Shown in pieces: positions 24,005 through 36,391 of a stretch of DNA of 64,000 nucleotides. The stretch covers positions 14,091,997 to 14,155,996 of the forward strand of contig ML677366.1 in assembly GCA_007922305.1 (NCBI GenBank), read 5' to 3'. Source of the DNA: Dermatemys mawii (taxonomy: Eukaryota; Chordata; Testudines; Dermatemydidae). The translations under genes and the position numbers were made by a program. The notes under the pieces are model-generated. The model saw only the letters and a program-made list of their open reading frames with translations, had not been told where the DNA came from and did not search any database. Every line of letters begins with the position of its first letter. Within the stretch, counting starts at the first letter, position 1.

Positions 24005-24240
24005 GGAGGAAGGGGGCCTTTGGGCTAAGGCACTGGACTAGAATTCAGGCTTCAGTTCCTGACTCTACTACAGATGTCCTGTGGGACCTAGGGCAAGTCA
24101 CTTAACCTTTCTGTGCATTAGTTCATCTGCAAGAGACAGATAAGAATACTACCTGGACTTATAAGGAAGATGGAAGGATAACTGATTAATGTTTGTGAGG
24201 CACTCAGATCCTAAGGTGATGGGGTAAGCAGATATATAAA
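24005..24240 (+). repeat. MIR-type SINE, rather complete
   Basis: In order: 'ctaaggcactggactagaattcagg' type tRNA-like head, 'gttcctgactctactacag' (B box), 'ctagggcaagtcacttaacctttctgtgc' (the MIR core), 'catctgcaagagacagataagaatacta', and the 'gtgaggcactcagatcc' tail. It is one of the best preserved old SINEs in the window. Confidence 0.75.
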
Positions 24241-25622
24241 TAGATCTCTCTGAATAGTAGCTCTCTCTTCATAAATAAAGAGATATATTTCTTTCAATTG
24301 CTTATTTGAATTTATCAGAAACAAAATCAGTTCCAAATACTTTCTCCTGAAGCAGCAAAGGAAATATGCATTAGGTTGTGGATGTAGTTTATCAATGTCA
24401 TGGCTGTTGTAGCACTACACAATAAGACTGAAAGTACACCCTCCCCCCCAAAAAAACCCAACCACCTGAAGGACCATAAATATATTTTGAGTAGTGATTA
24501 CATGCAAACCGGTGGCAGTATTCTAGAGAGAAATAACATAACCCACATGGCACATGGAAATAATTCAATCCTTAAAAAAACCCACATGCACATTTTTATG
24601 CTATTGCATCGTTCTGTGTAAACCTTGTGTGGTGTTGCAATATATCAGTGGGATAATGTCAAGCGGTCCTTGTAGGCATTTTAAGTTATGAAACTCTATA
24701 CTCATTTTGCAGAAAGTTGCAAAATCCAAGCAGGCAGGGTCTATTTCAAAGGAAGAATTTGTTATCAGTGAAAACAGATGTGTGGTAACAAAACACAGAT
24801 TAAATATTGATGAGATCCAAAGTCCCCTGTGCTAATACACCAACCTTTGCTACTGGGACAGAACAATGGCAAAGCTATTTGGAAACAGTTCTGCCAAAAT
24901 GTGCTGAAGATCTGTTGCATTTTGAAGAATTTAAAAATCAACTCACCAGCTTTCAGTATCATTCTATTTTATTGCATTCTTGTGAAGTAGAAAGCAAATC
25001 AAGGCAATATCATATACTTGATGATATTCTATTTCTATTTCTATGATGCTGATATAATTTTAAAGGACCAAGAATGTTTTTCAGTGTTGTACATAGTGAA
25101 GTTTTACAAAGGCTATAATTTGTTTTTAGACAATACAGCCCCTTTACAAAGTGATTAGGTTAATGCTAGCAGAGCATGAAATATATAGACAAATGTTGTA
25201 GAAATTATCAGTTTAGCAACGCCTTCAACACAGCCTTGGATTGTAGAACCATGAAAGTAATTTTACATTCATATTGGTACTTTTGGGTACTGTAATGGGA
25301 AAAAACCCAAAATATACATGTTATTTTTACAAAGAAGTTAGCAATATAGTATACGATGCCTGGCATGATTATGGTGAAAGCCAGAGGGTTTGCTTATAAT
25401 AATCAATAAACCTTGAATAAGTATTCTAGATCATGATGATCAATGGATCTATAAAGAGTTCAAAGTCTAAGGAAATGGATATCACCACAAGCAATCTAGA
25501 AAAGTTGTGCTCCCAGAGGAAGACCATAGAGGATGTCTTGCCTGTGAGTAGTTCTGTGATCAGATAAAGTTAAAAACAAATGAAAATAACTTGCCAAATA
25601 TATTTCTCAAGGTTTGTCTATT
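24241..25622. other. Unassigned AT-rich sequence
   Basis: No gene or repeat recognised. Confidence 0.45.
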
Positions 25623-25865
25623 CACAGATTGCCAACCTTTGGCCCGCGGCCTGCCAGGGAAAGCCTATGTGGGCTGCAGGAAGTGGCACAGGCCAAGGGA
25701 TGTACTGGCCACCTCTTCCCGCACCCCGCATTGTCCTGGGACAGCGAACTGTAACCAGTTGGAGCTGCGATTGGCCAAAACTGCAGATGCTGCAAGTAAA
25801 CAAACTGGTCCAGCCTGCCAGCAGATTTCCCTGAAGGGCCATGTGCCAAAGGTTGCCGATCCCTG
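25623..25865. mobile_element. hAT-type MITE with 7-8-bp TSD
   Basis: Left end CACAGATTGCCAACCTTTGG and right end CCAAAGGTTGCCGATCCCTG are inverted copies with a few differences. The flanks tgtctatt and (g)gtctatt share seven bases, fitting an 8-bp hAT duplication. The GC-rich interior with 'gggctgcaggaagtggcacaggcc' and 'gtaaacaaactgg' is shared with the element at 39472-39784. All five short reading frames over it are by-products of its composition. Confidence 0.85.
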
Positions 25866-28035
25866 GTCTATTTGATGCCCATTATGATATTCTCTAAACT
25901 GCAGTCCTAAAAGCACTAACACAGGAATAAATGAACTTATGGGAGACAATATCCCCTCCAAAATGTCCCATAATCTGGACCTGACCAAATCTCAAAGCTA
26001 AAGAAAAGATTTCCCTTTACTTCACAGGTATTTGGATTAGGCTCTTGGCGAGCCTCAAACATTTCTGTAGAATAAGATGAGAAACAATGACATAAATCAG
26101 GCCTTTCCATTTTCCAGGTGACGAAATACAGTCATTTTGTAACCAAAAGGTAATAAAAAGAGCAACTCACATTAAAAGTCTACAACCCCACATGGTTATT
26201 ACTAGTCAGATCAGCAGCACCGGCTAATAAAAGTTGCTATATGAAATATAGTTCCCATTTTATAAAGTAATGCTCAACTTTTTCTCCTTTAGGCTCTCTC
26301 TCTGACAACTGCAACCAACACTCCATCCTTCACAAAGCCTTTGGTTTTGACGTTGGAGGTGAAGCTCAGGCTTTAGCCCCAGTCTCCAGCAAGTCTAATG
26401 CCAACCCTGGCAACCCCATTCAAAAGGGGTCATGACCCACTTTGGGGTCCCAATCCACAGTGTGACAACTGCTGCCCTAGTGTATGAAACAATCCACACT
26501 GCCCTGGCCCACACTCAGTGGCAGCACTTGACACACACTCTTCACAGGCGTAAAGGTAGAAGAGAATCAGGTCCATATACTGCAGTAACAATCAGGTACA
26601 ATGTACATAAAAAATTCATGCATTTTGGGCTTACCACACAATGGAAGAGAGAGAAAAACAACCAAATAGCCATGGGAGAAAAATAAAAAAGCTTTCCAAA
26701 TCATACTGTTGTATTTTTATTTCAAGGGATGTTTAAACCATCTTCTTAGCAAGTAAATATATCTGATCCCATTGTCTGACATGGGAAAAAATGAAAGGGC
26801 AAAGTTAGTAGTTAGGTGGGCTATTAAAAAAATCTGGTAACAGAATGTGCACCATGTTGTGGGAGCTGAGTTCCAAAGTGAGGAGCCAACAAGTCTGGTT
26901 TGATTCCTCATAGTTTCAATCATCAGCTGAAAGTAAAAATAAATACTGAGTCCCTCTGAATGTGGCCATTTGAAGGTACCTGCAACTTACTGGTTAGGTC
27001 TCAAATCTTGATGAAGTCACTTTAAAGCAGTCATGCCTGCCTCTGGAAGCATGACAGAAACACACAGCTGGCAGGCCTGTTTGTTTCCTCAGCAATCATT
27101 ACAGTTCACAGCGGCTCTGTCACCTGAAGTGAGAAGGGACACAATTTGTATTTGGCAAGGAACATCCCATTCTCCAAACTGGCGCTTGGTACCAACCGAA
27201 CACCATCCATCAGTTCTGAAGCGCCTCTTTCAGAAGGTGAATGAATTGATTGATTCCTTCCGTTGTTCACAGAACAAGTGCTCAGCCCAGTTCTTGTGCT
27301 TCTGGTCTTACCGTCAGCGTGAGGAGGCAGTGGCAAGTTGGCAGGGTGATGTTTTTAAGCTTCTTGGTTAGATCTTTCAGCCACTTCCATGTAGCAAGGG
27401 TTGAGAGTGGGGCCAGGATGCTCTGAAACCCATCCCAGTCCCTAGACTTCAGAGCTGGAGCTCCATCCCAAGATGCAACTTCAAAGGGCTGTCTCTGCAA
27501 CCTCCTGTTGGAGGCTCACTCCTACAGGCTGCAAAATGGTGTCAACAGACTCTGAATGAGTAAGAGAACCACTACTATGTAGATCCAGCAGCCATTACCT
27601 CCCCACCAAGTGAAAGTGCAATAGCAGCAAGGAATATGGAAGCCCAAATCTGTAACAGTAGTGCCAGGGAGCAGCTTCCCTACCACTCCACAGCCTGTGA
27701 GGAACTGTCTTTTCCTCTCTCCTCTGCTGCCCCTATGGACGCCCTCAAGCCACACCTAGCTATGGTCAAGTCATGATACAAATATGAAGACACCTGAGCA
27801 TCCATGAAAAAACATGCAGGTATAGCACCATGGTAATTAGGCCTTTGATAAATTATAAAAAACACCCCTATATTTACTATGAAATTTTGGATTTCTATAG
27901 GGGGAAAATTACAAAGAGGAAAGGATTCTTCTGACTGGGCTCTTGACTCATGTGGGATTATGGATTGGGAGATTGATTCATGAGTCCTGCAACATATCCA
28001 GCTTGCTGCAGAAATCAGTAAGATTTGCATGTGGC
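25866..28035. other. Unassigned sequence
   Basis: No recognised element. A reading frame of 112 codons (+, 27033-27371) and one of 116 codons (-, 27680-28030) have no recognisable domain. Confidence 0.4.
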
Positions 28036-28179
28036 CACGGCAGGAGAGAGATCACTTGATCATTATCTGTTGGGTTCACTCACTAGGGGGCACCTGGCAT
28101 TGGCCACTGTCAATAGACAGGATACTGGGCTGGATGGACCTTTGGTCTGACCCAGTACAGACATTCTTACGTTCTTATT
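28036..28179 (+). mobile_element. CR1 LINE 3' end
   Basis: Contains 'cacctggcattggccactgtc', 'caggatactgggctggatggacctttggtctgacccag' broken across lines, and the terminal CTTACGTTCTTATT repeats. It is the same CR1 subfamily as the copy at 1049-1733, here on the plus strand and truncated to about 140 bp. Confidence 0.9.
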
Positions 28180-28832
28180 ATTACTTCCCAAACAAGCATT
28201 TGATAAAGTTCACATATTTTACTGAACAATTTTAAAATCAAACAGTCTCAGAGACAAGAGATGAGGGAAGGTGGTAAAATTAATATAGACCCAAACACAG
28301 TCAATGGTGTGACACAGTTTATTTGTTCAGAAGTTCTGGGCCAGATCCCAGCTCATGCTAATGTCCCTTTGTATAGCTGGAGCAGTGCCAGGGGACCTAA
28401 AAGAAGCACTAAAGGGGGTATCTTCAGCTGGCATAGAACTGGCATAGCTGGTGCTACTGCGGTGCAGGGTACATCTCAGGAGCAAGAGAGCATGTCAGAG
28501 ATGGAGCACATGGCACTCTAGAAATCATTGGCAGCGCAGTACCTCCTAGTGCTTGTTAGAAGCCAGGGCAAGTTAAAGAAGTCTGTAGGCTGCTCTAACT
28601 TGTACCAGTGGCTAGTGTGACCCCTGGATAGCCCCATGACAGCAAGGGGAGGAAAGGCCATTTAGAACTACCTTTGTTTTCTTGCAACAGGTACACTGAG
28701 CTCTACGCCGGCACAGCTGAAGATTTAGTCTATTAAACCCAGTTCTTCTGTGCTTTATTCTGGTATAAATACAGAATGATTCAATTGAAATTAATGGAAT
28801 TATACTGATACTAGGGTACGCAAGGGTCACTG
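28180..28832. other. Unassigned, with old repeat fragments
   Basis: 'gggccagatcccagctcatg' (28339) and 'tggtataaatacag...attaatggaattatac' (about 28760-28805) look like pieces of very old amniote repeats. No gene found. Confidence 0.35.
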
Positions 28833-29435
28833 AGTGCTCTACTCACCACTGGAGAGCCTCCTTCTGGCCACAGCTGAGGATTAGCTCTGCCAGGGCAATG
28901 CATTCCACCACTCTCTCTCTGTGTCATGCTCTCCTCAAGACTGAACTGCTCTCACTTCACAGCTTGGCCCTCCATCTAGGTCACTGCTGGTCTCCCCTTC
29001 TGGGGAATCAAAGTCCCTCAGGACCCACTGTCCCAGGCATTATCTTTCCATACACTGCCCCTTAATGGCCCCACTACCCAGTGGCTGGTAGAGGGACCAA
29101 GGCCAGACCTCTCTATTGGGTTCCAGCCCAAGGATCCTACAACAAGCAGTCACAGTCTGGACAGTCCTGAACTTTACTGCTGTAGCCTTGGGCTACTTCC
29201 TATCTTACTTTCTCTCACCCTGAGAGTGACAGCAGTTTCTCTCTCTGAGGCCCTTTTCTGCTCTCAGCTACTAGGCTTTATACAGGCCCTTCCTGTTCCT
29301 GTCCAGCTGAGCTTTATCTGTAATTAATTCTCCATGCTCCCTGGCTCCTCCTCCAGGTGCCGCCCAGATGGTTAATTGGCCCACATAGCCTCCTTAACCC
29401 CTTCAGGCTCTGTGTGGGGTGGACACCCCAGCACA
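28833..29435 (-). repeat. Probable solo LTR, minus orientation
   Basis: The minus strand starts TGTGCTGGGGTGTCCACCCC at 29435, a start I recognise from a turtle LTR family. The forward-strand blocks 'agtggctggtagagggacc', 'ttccagcccaaggatcc' and 'aagcagtcacagtct' recur in the same order at 9.4-10.2 kb. The minus-strand start also resembles the plus-strand start of the LTR at 59761 (TGTGATAGGGTGT). The left border is approximate and the TSD is not clear. Confidence 0.5.
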
Positions 29436-30768
29436 GTGAACAGGAGAATTGGGCAGGTTTTCTCTTTATTCAATGTGTAATTTTTGGTTAAGATGAGCAC
29501 ACAGACTCAGAAACTTTTTAGCAAACAAAAGTTAAGGGAGTGTAAAGCAAGCAAAATCAATGGTCATCAAAAATATCTAGGGAGACCAGCCATAAGTTAC
29601 ACACTTCCTACTGCACCGAGGATATGAGCCATGTTAGTGCTTCTGTAATATTCTGAGTTAGTCATTCCATTTCAGAACTTCAATTTTCGAGCTAACCTAT
29701 AGTAATGTTCCATCTTGCTGCATTTAGTATAGCTGATTGTACGTATGAGTGATCAGTATATGCTGTTTTCCCTATTAGCTGAACATAGTCTCAGTCCATG
29801 TGAACCTCAAGCTGTGAGAGACACATTTTTAGACACTGTAAACCAAGGTTAGACATTTCACACTATAATCAGAACTGGCATCTTCCATGGAGCTCCTTTG
29901 CTATTTAAAAGCAGAACTGATTGTACAGTAACAAGGTGATAGTATGAAAGAATTTCTCTAGCAGGAGCCCTTCTGGCATAACTAGATGACCTGCTCTAAA
30001 AGCTCTCATTTTAAAACAGCAGGGTAGACATTAAACATAAAACTCAAACCTGGAGAAAATCTCCAAATAGTCAAATAAATATCTAAATAAACAGCATTGC
30101 CTCCTAATTGGTCCAGGGACTTCCAGATCTGTAATTCTTTCACTTCACTCTATAATCTATTTATCTAGCAGATTCTACTCCTTCCTAGTTCAGATACATC
30201 AGAGTCAACATCTTCCACTTCTCTGGAAACACAATGCTTTTCAAATGAGTAACCCGCAACCTAATGCTCCTCACATGTTACCCTGTCCTAGTATGGTCAC
30301 ACTTTATATTAGGGTTCTATTTATAAATGTGTATAAAGAGTTAATAGGTTATTAGTAGATTTTAAATGTTCCATGTTAAATGTTACAGACATGAATAGCA
30401 TAGGTTAGGAGCACCTCAGCAAAAGGTATAAACCAAGATCACGACCAATATACTGACCTGTTGGACTCTAGACCAATCCATAACATTTAATTACCCATTT
30501 CTTGAAACATCTATTAATTCTTTATGTAGCTTTTATAAACTGTCTATAAATGTATGCTGGATATAAACTGTGACTGTAATATTAAAGACTGATATTTTAC
30601 CTTTTCTTTACTTAAATTTCAATTTGGCAAACTGGGAATATAATCTGAGCCGTAGGAAATTTGCCATATTATCGTTATCTGAGGTACCAAGGCATTACAG
30701 CAATTCACTGCCTTTGGCCCAGTGATTTAAATGTAGACACCAAAAATCTGTATTTAGATGCAGAGCTC

Positions 30769-30892
30769 GATCCTGCATGATGCTGAGCAATGCTGCCCTG
30801 CTCCAACAAAGCACTTCAGCACATGCTTACCTTTGAGAGTAGTCCCATGAGTTTGCTAAATCAGTGCAAGCTGCTCAGCACTGTGCAGGATG
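30769..30892. repeat. Self-complementary old MITE-like repeat
   Basis: GATCCTGCATGATGCTGAGCA at the left pairs (17 of 21) with the complement of the right end TGCTCAGCACTGTGCAGGATG. The middle contains 'agtagtcccatgagtttg', a diverged version of the usual core. Confidence 0.65.
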
Positions 30893-30912
30893 GAACTCCT
30901 AGGGAAGTGGAT

Positions 30913-30991
30913 GGATTTTCAGAAAGGCTGAACACTCAAAACCTTTACTGAAGTTAATGAGAGCTACAGGCGCTCAGCACCTTTGAAAATC
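30913..30991. repeat. Self-complementary old MITE-like repeat
   Basis: GATTTTCAGAAAGGCTGA at the left is complementary, with mismatches, to GCTCAGCACCTTTGAAAATC at the right; the centre reads 'tactgaagttaatgagagct'. The 'gattttcaaaggtgctgagcacc' family is very common in amniotes. A second, worse copy lies at about 34985-35060. Confidence 0.65.
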
Positions 30992-33900
30992 AGGCCATTT
31001 TTGTAGGTTCTTAATTATGGAGTTAAGTGCCTGAGTATAGGCATAGAGGGTATAATTTTTGCCCTTTATTTATATATCTCCGGCATATCACAGTATAACA
31101 AGTGTCTTCACAAATGCATAATATACAACCTTAATGTAGTTACATGTTAGGGTCCTGTACTGAAATTATCCGTGTGTGGAATCCTGCGGGGTGAATGAGA
31201 GTGCATGAGCATAGATGGTCCAGCTAATAGATCCCACTGCAGGATCAGAGTCCAGATGAGATTTATTCATTGAAACAGCAAAATTGTGAGTGTTGGGTTT
31301 TTTTAAACAAACCTTTCATGAAAATAGATCCTTCCTGCCTCTTTCACGAACCAGTTCTTTTTAATAATTCATACTGATTTAAGAACATTTTATTATTCTC
31401 TGTAGTGTTGAAAGATAGGCTAACTGCTAAAATAGCAGAGTACTCCCTGCACATTGCAGATTTTAATCGCAGTAGTCACAATTACAGAAATATGCAAAGA
31501 GAATCCAATTAATGAACTGAATCAATTAAAAAAGACTAAAAGAAACAACATTAAGAACTGCCATAAGAAATGATGGGCAAGTAAATTATGTAAGCCATTG
31601 ATAGGTGTGACAAGCAGACCTGGCAGCTATGAGTTAGCATCTCAAATCATTTCTTAATATCCTAGTTTGGAAAAAGCTTTACAATGTTATGTTATCTGTA
31701 ACTATTCCATAGCAATTGTTATTTCTATAATGCCAACAACAAGCAGACAGGAAGAAGGTAGGGCTCTAGCTATATTATGTTGACAAGTCTTGCAATTGTA
31801 TCACAGGTTTCGCAGTATTTGGTGGTTTTTGTTCAAGCCCTAACTCCTGAAATCAAACAATTTTGAGACACTTTCTGCTTTCATTTTTTTAACAAAGTGT
31901 CTAGCTTTCATGAGTGCAGAGAAAAACTTGAAAACATGACCTGGGTAGGGCCTAAACACTCAAAATCCAAGAGACAAATAAAATGACACCCAAACACATT
32001 ATTTTTAAAAATCTCATGATTTTTTGGAGCCTGAGTCATGATTTTTGAATGCTTGCAATTGGCAACAGTGATAATCTGCTATATCTGGTGAGCATTTCCT
32101 TAGAGACTTTACCTGTGCCTGGGTGGCTTTTCACTTGGTATTAAAGTTTGTATACTAAGCAAGGGACTAAGTTTGTCATTTAGCACGGACACACACTGGA
32201 GGTGATGCAAACCACCCCACTCCATGAGTTAGAGCACAACAGGACCCAATGTGATGCAGAATTTAATGGCTACCTCAATGTCAATATTAAATAAGAATAA
32301 TGGGGAGGTATAATCCTTCCCCTGGCAGCCAGCGGATCTGGGTATAAATTGGCCATGGGTAAATTTGGGCTGGGAACTAGAAGGTTACTAACCATCATGG
32401 AGGGAGGTTCTAGAATAGCCTTCCAATAAAGTAATGAGGGGCAAGAAACCTAATTGATTTTAAGATGAAGCTTAGTAAATATAGTAAAGGAACTACATGA
32501 TGGGGTTGCCATAATAGCAGGGGACTGGAATCAAGGGCGCAGGATGTCCCATCCAGTCCTATGTTCTTAGGAAGCTCCACCATCCTTCGCAAGCTGCATG
32601 GACAGAAGAATGGAACCATGTGTCCACTTACCTGAAATTCCCCACCCACTATGAGTGTTCACCAAAGGAGCAAGGACTGGCTCCTGTGAGGAGTGCTCAA
32701 GTCAGATTAACTTCCTTACACCCTACCTCCTCTGCATCCAATCAAGGATCAGTCATGATCTGGCTGTGATTCACTGAAACTACCCCCAAAGAATTGTGTG
32801 TGTGACTGGCATGCCTCCTCTTTATTGTTAATGTGGTTAGGACAGGTGTATTTTGGGAAATGCAATTTCAGATGCATGCTGGGCACTTATTAAAAGGTTG
32901 TTTGCCATCGGCTAAAGTAAACTGCCTCTCTTTGGCTCTTAATAGCAATAATGCTAGAGATATACAAAGCTGTATGAAAATTATCTGAACGGCCGTAAGA
33001 TAAGTGCTTGCAAGCTGGGCACTGCATACTCCATGGGGAGCTTGCATTTTAATGCTCCTTTTGCTCATCTCTGTATATTATATTATTGTTACACTGCAAT
33101 GTGTCACAACATTACACACCACAAAGTAAGCATCCTATGAAGCTGGTTTTGGCTTGAGATGTAAAAGAAATACATTTGGGTGAATGTACACCTGCAGCAA
33201 AGTAGACAGGCAAAGTTTCCAGTAGACACAAATGCTCCTAGCACAGTTTGGTGCAATTTACAGACTCAGCAGGGACAGATCCTCCCATGTAGACAGGTGT
33301 TGTGCCATGCTGGTTTAAAGCTCAATTTTTGCTCTCTTGGATCTCGGTGCTGTCTTATGCAGGCTGGGACCTGAGTGCCGTGTGAGAGTCGCCTGAGATT
33401 CCAGTCTGACCTTGTTCCCAGATAAGTGTGCTAAGAGTCTAGAGAGTTTCTCTGGGCTTGGTCACTAAATTGTCCTTTATCCCCACTCCCACCCCTGACT
33501 GTAATCCAGCACCTGAATTTAAGGCACTGGGGAGAATGATCTGAAATATTCGCAGAAGGAATACAGTAAAGAGAAGGCAAAAGACAATCTGCTGCAACAT
33601 ATAGTGGGCAGTTCCCCATCAATGCATCAGCAAATACACACATTATGTTAACTAGCAGATGGCTAAAATGGAGCCATACGCTTATATCCTGTGATGCACG
33701 GCTGTGTCTTCCTTTTCTTCTTGCTCTTCTTCCCCGCCACCGGAAACACAGAAGTAAACTGGATTATATTTCTCAGCTTGTTTACTATAGCACTGAGACT
33801 GCTGCTGTCAGTGCTCAGAAACGGATATGCATTTGGGGTGGATTGAAACTACATAGTGTCCATATTCAATCCTCCTTTCCCCTCAGAAAAACAATGTATT

Positions 33901-35199
33901 CACCTCCTTCTCTGTGTGCTCTCTGCTCAGCTTTTCCAGTCCCCCAGCCTCCATGACATTCTCATCCCAGCACTTTCAGATAGACACCTGGGTCCAAATT
34001 CAGAGCTAGCAAGTCATCTCCTCAGCTGCTGTAAGTCTGCGTGGCTTTGTTAAATGATTTCAACATTGTAATGTGATACCTACCCTCCTTTGTAGAGTGC
34101 TTTGAGATCCTTGGATGAAAATTGCTATATTATACCCTACCATAATGGCCTCCCTGGTATCAGATGAGCCTGGGGTCCAGTCAGGAACAATTGTTTACAC
34201 CAGTCATGCCCCTGCTACCTGTGTTTGGTGGCTGGACCCTGCCACCGATGGGGCAAAACTGTGAGGGCCTGGCCATGGGTAGCCACCCAGAAAATTACAT
34301 TACTGCTGAAAGTAGGTAACCATGCTCTAATTAATCCAATTAATTCCAGATTAATCTGGAATGCAGCATGAAGTCAGATAGCTGCCCTTTATGAATCCGT
34401 GGTCTGCAAATAGAAAAGACTTTCACAAAGATGGCTGTTTTTTCGGGGGAGAGGGGGTTAGTTTCCCCAAAATATTAGCTCAAACTATCTGCCCCTAATG
34501 TCACCTTTTCAAGTGATTTCCCCAGCCACTTTCATTGATGAGAGTTCATCCCTGGTAGGACAGTGAACTGGAGATATACTCCATATGAAAAGAGAGAGAT
34601 ACTGTACATGGTATTCAGGCGCTTGCTCTCGCTAAACAAATTTCTTCCTCTTTACAAATTACTGATCATCGATAAGTCACACAGGCACCTTAACCCCTAT
34701 ATAGGGCCCAGCCTTTAGAATTATCCCATCTCATTAATTCCTTGGCTAATAAAATAATCATAATGACTAAGACTTGGCACTTCTCTAGGAGTTGTCATTC
34801 AAGGATCTGAAAATATTTCACAAACATTTGTACATTAAGACCTCTCAGCACCCTTATAGGTAAATAGATAATGAGTGTTATCCTTGTTTGTTTGATGGCT
34901 TCACCCAGCCATGTAGGGGACAAGGTCAAAAATTTCAAAAGTGATCTTTTTTCTCCTGGGGGCTGCCCATTTTGTGACATCTTGGGCCTAGTTTTCAGAT
35001 GTGCTGAACATCCACAGCTCCCATTGACTTCAGCGAGAATTGGGGGTTCTTAGCACTTCTATCCTATACTGTTGCCCATCCTAGTAGTATCTGGGCCCCT
35101 TGTCAGTAAGTCACTATTGAGAATCAGGCCTTCAGTAGCTCAAAAACTCCCAAAAATTAGACTCCCAAAAATTACAGCATCAAAAATGAGTTGCTGTGC

Positions 35200-35330
35200 T
35201 TGAAAATTTTGGCCCAAGTGACTTGCTCAATGTCACCCAGCAAATCAGTGACAGAGGTAGAAAAATAACCCAGAAAACCTGATTCCCTGGTTCCTGTTGT
35301 AACCATTAGTCATTACTCTCTCCATAAGCA
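35200..35330 (-). repeat. MIR/L2-type SINE fragment
   Basis: 'gtgacttgctcaatgtcaccc', 'cagtgacagaggtag', 'cctgattccctggttcc' and 'gtaaccattagtcatt' are the reverse complement of the head and core of an old tRNA-derived SINE, diverged but in the expected order. Confidence 0.55.
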
Positions 35331-36049
35331 AACCTAATTTTTCCTACTTTTGCTGTAATGTCTTACAGCTCCTCTTTAGCTTGAGGTCCCACAGCTATCT
35401 AGAAAGATACCTCTCTTTATGCACAGCAGATGTGCTACAACATACAAGGGCACCTTTGGGAGGAATGCACATAGACATGAAACTGCCATCCTAGTCCTCA
35501 CAACAACATTTCATTTGTCTTCCTCTGCTCATGCAGTGTGCATCTGCCACTGCCTGGCACTGCCCTGGGTTGTGGTGTGGAGGATACCCCGCTTCCAAGC
35601 ATACACATTTTATCCTGTTTGTTCCTTTTGGATTATTTTCCTTCCCGAGCTTTCCATGCCTTTGGCTATCTATCACTCTGAACCCATGGAGTCTTGAAAA
35701 TGCACTTGCTGAATGGTGTATAACAGAAGAACTGGAAACAATTATGTGGCCACATCAAAATCTAGCCCAAATCTTTGCATATATTCTATCTCACAGCTGA
35801 GGGTCATCACTAAATCGCCACCATCCAAGTGGAGGTGTCAGTTGTGGACAGACCCAAATGATCTCCTGTACACAAGCCTCAAGGCTGAGTACCCTTTGCT
35901 GACTCACTGTAAAATTTTTCTGAATGCTCACTAACTTCTCCCCCAAAAATGTCTTTTTCCCTCATCCAATGTTTAGACTGAGTTCAAGATTTAAGGCAGT
36001 TTTACTTTGCACAGCCTCTGAGGAGTGATTATTGCCTGGCTGTGGGAGG

Positions 36050-36391
36050 ATTTGACAGCAGCCTTCAACTACCTGAAGGAGGGTTTCAAAGAAGATGGAG
36101 CTAGGTTGTTCTCAGTGGTGCAGAGCAAGAACCAGTGGTCTCAAGTTTCACTGGGGGAGGTCTAGGTTGTATATTAGAAAACACTATATCACTAGGAGGG
36201 TGGTGAAGCACTGGAATGGGTCACTTAGGGAGGAGGTGGAATCTCCATTCTTAAAGGTTTTCAAGGCCCAGCTTGATACAGCCTTGGCTGGGATGATTTA
36301 GATGGTGCTGGACCTGCCTTGAGCAGGGGATTGGACTAGATGACCTCCTGAGGTCTCTTCCAACCCTAATATGCTATGATTCTGTGATTCT
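36050..36391 (+). mobile_element. CR1 LINE 3' end, long copy
   Basis: In order: 'cttcaactacctgaaggagg', 'gatggagctaggttgttctc', 'actaggagggtggtgaagc', 'actggaatgggtcactta', 'ttggactagatgacctcctgagg' and 'ttccaaccctaatatgctatgattctgtgattct' (ending in the tandem ATTCTRTG octamers). This is the canonical CR1 tail, the best preserved in the window. Confidence 0.95.

Larger units (their letters stand above)
29436..36049. other. AT-rich unique stretch with scattered old palindromic repeats
   Basis: Besides the palindromic pieces and the SINE fragment listed separately, I recognise nothing. There is no supported exon. A 'ttctatttataaatgtgtataaag' to 'cttttataaactgtctataaatg' pair near 30322-30550 may be the two halves of another diverged inverted-repeat element. 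Confidence 0.4.
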
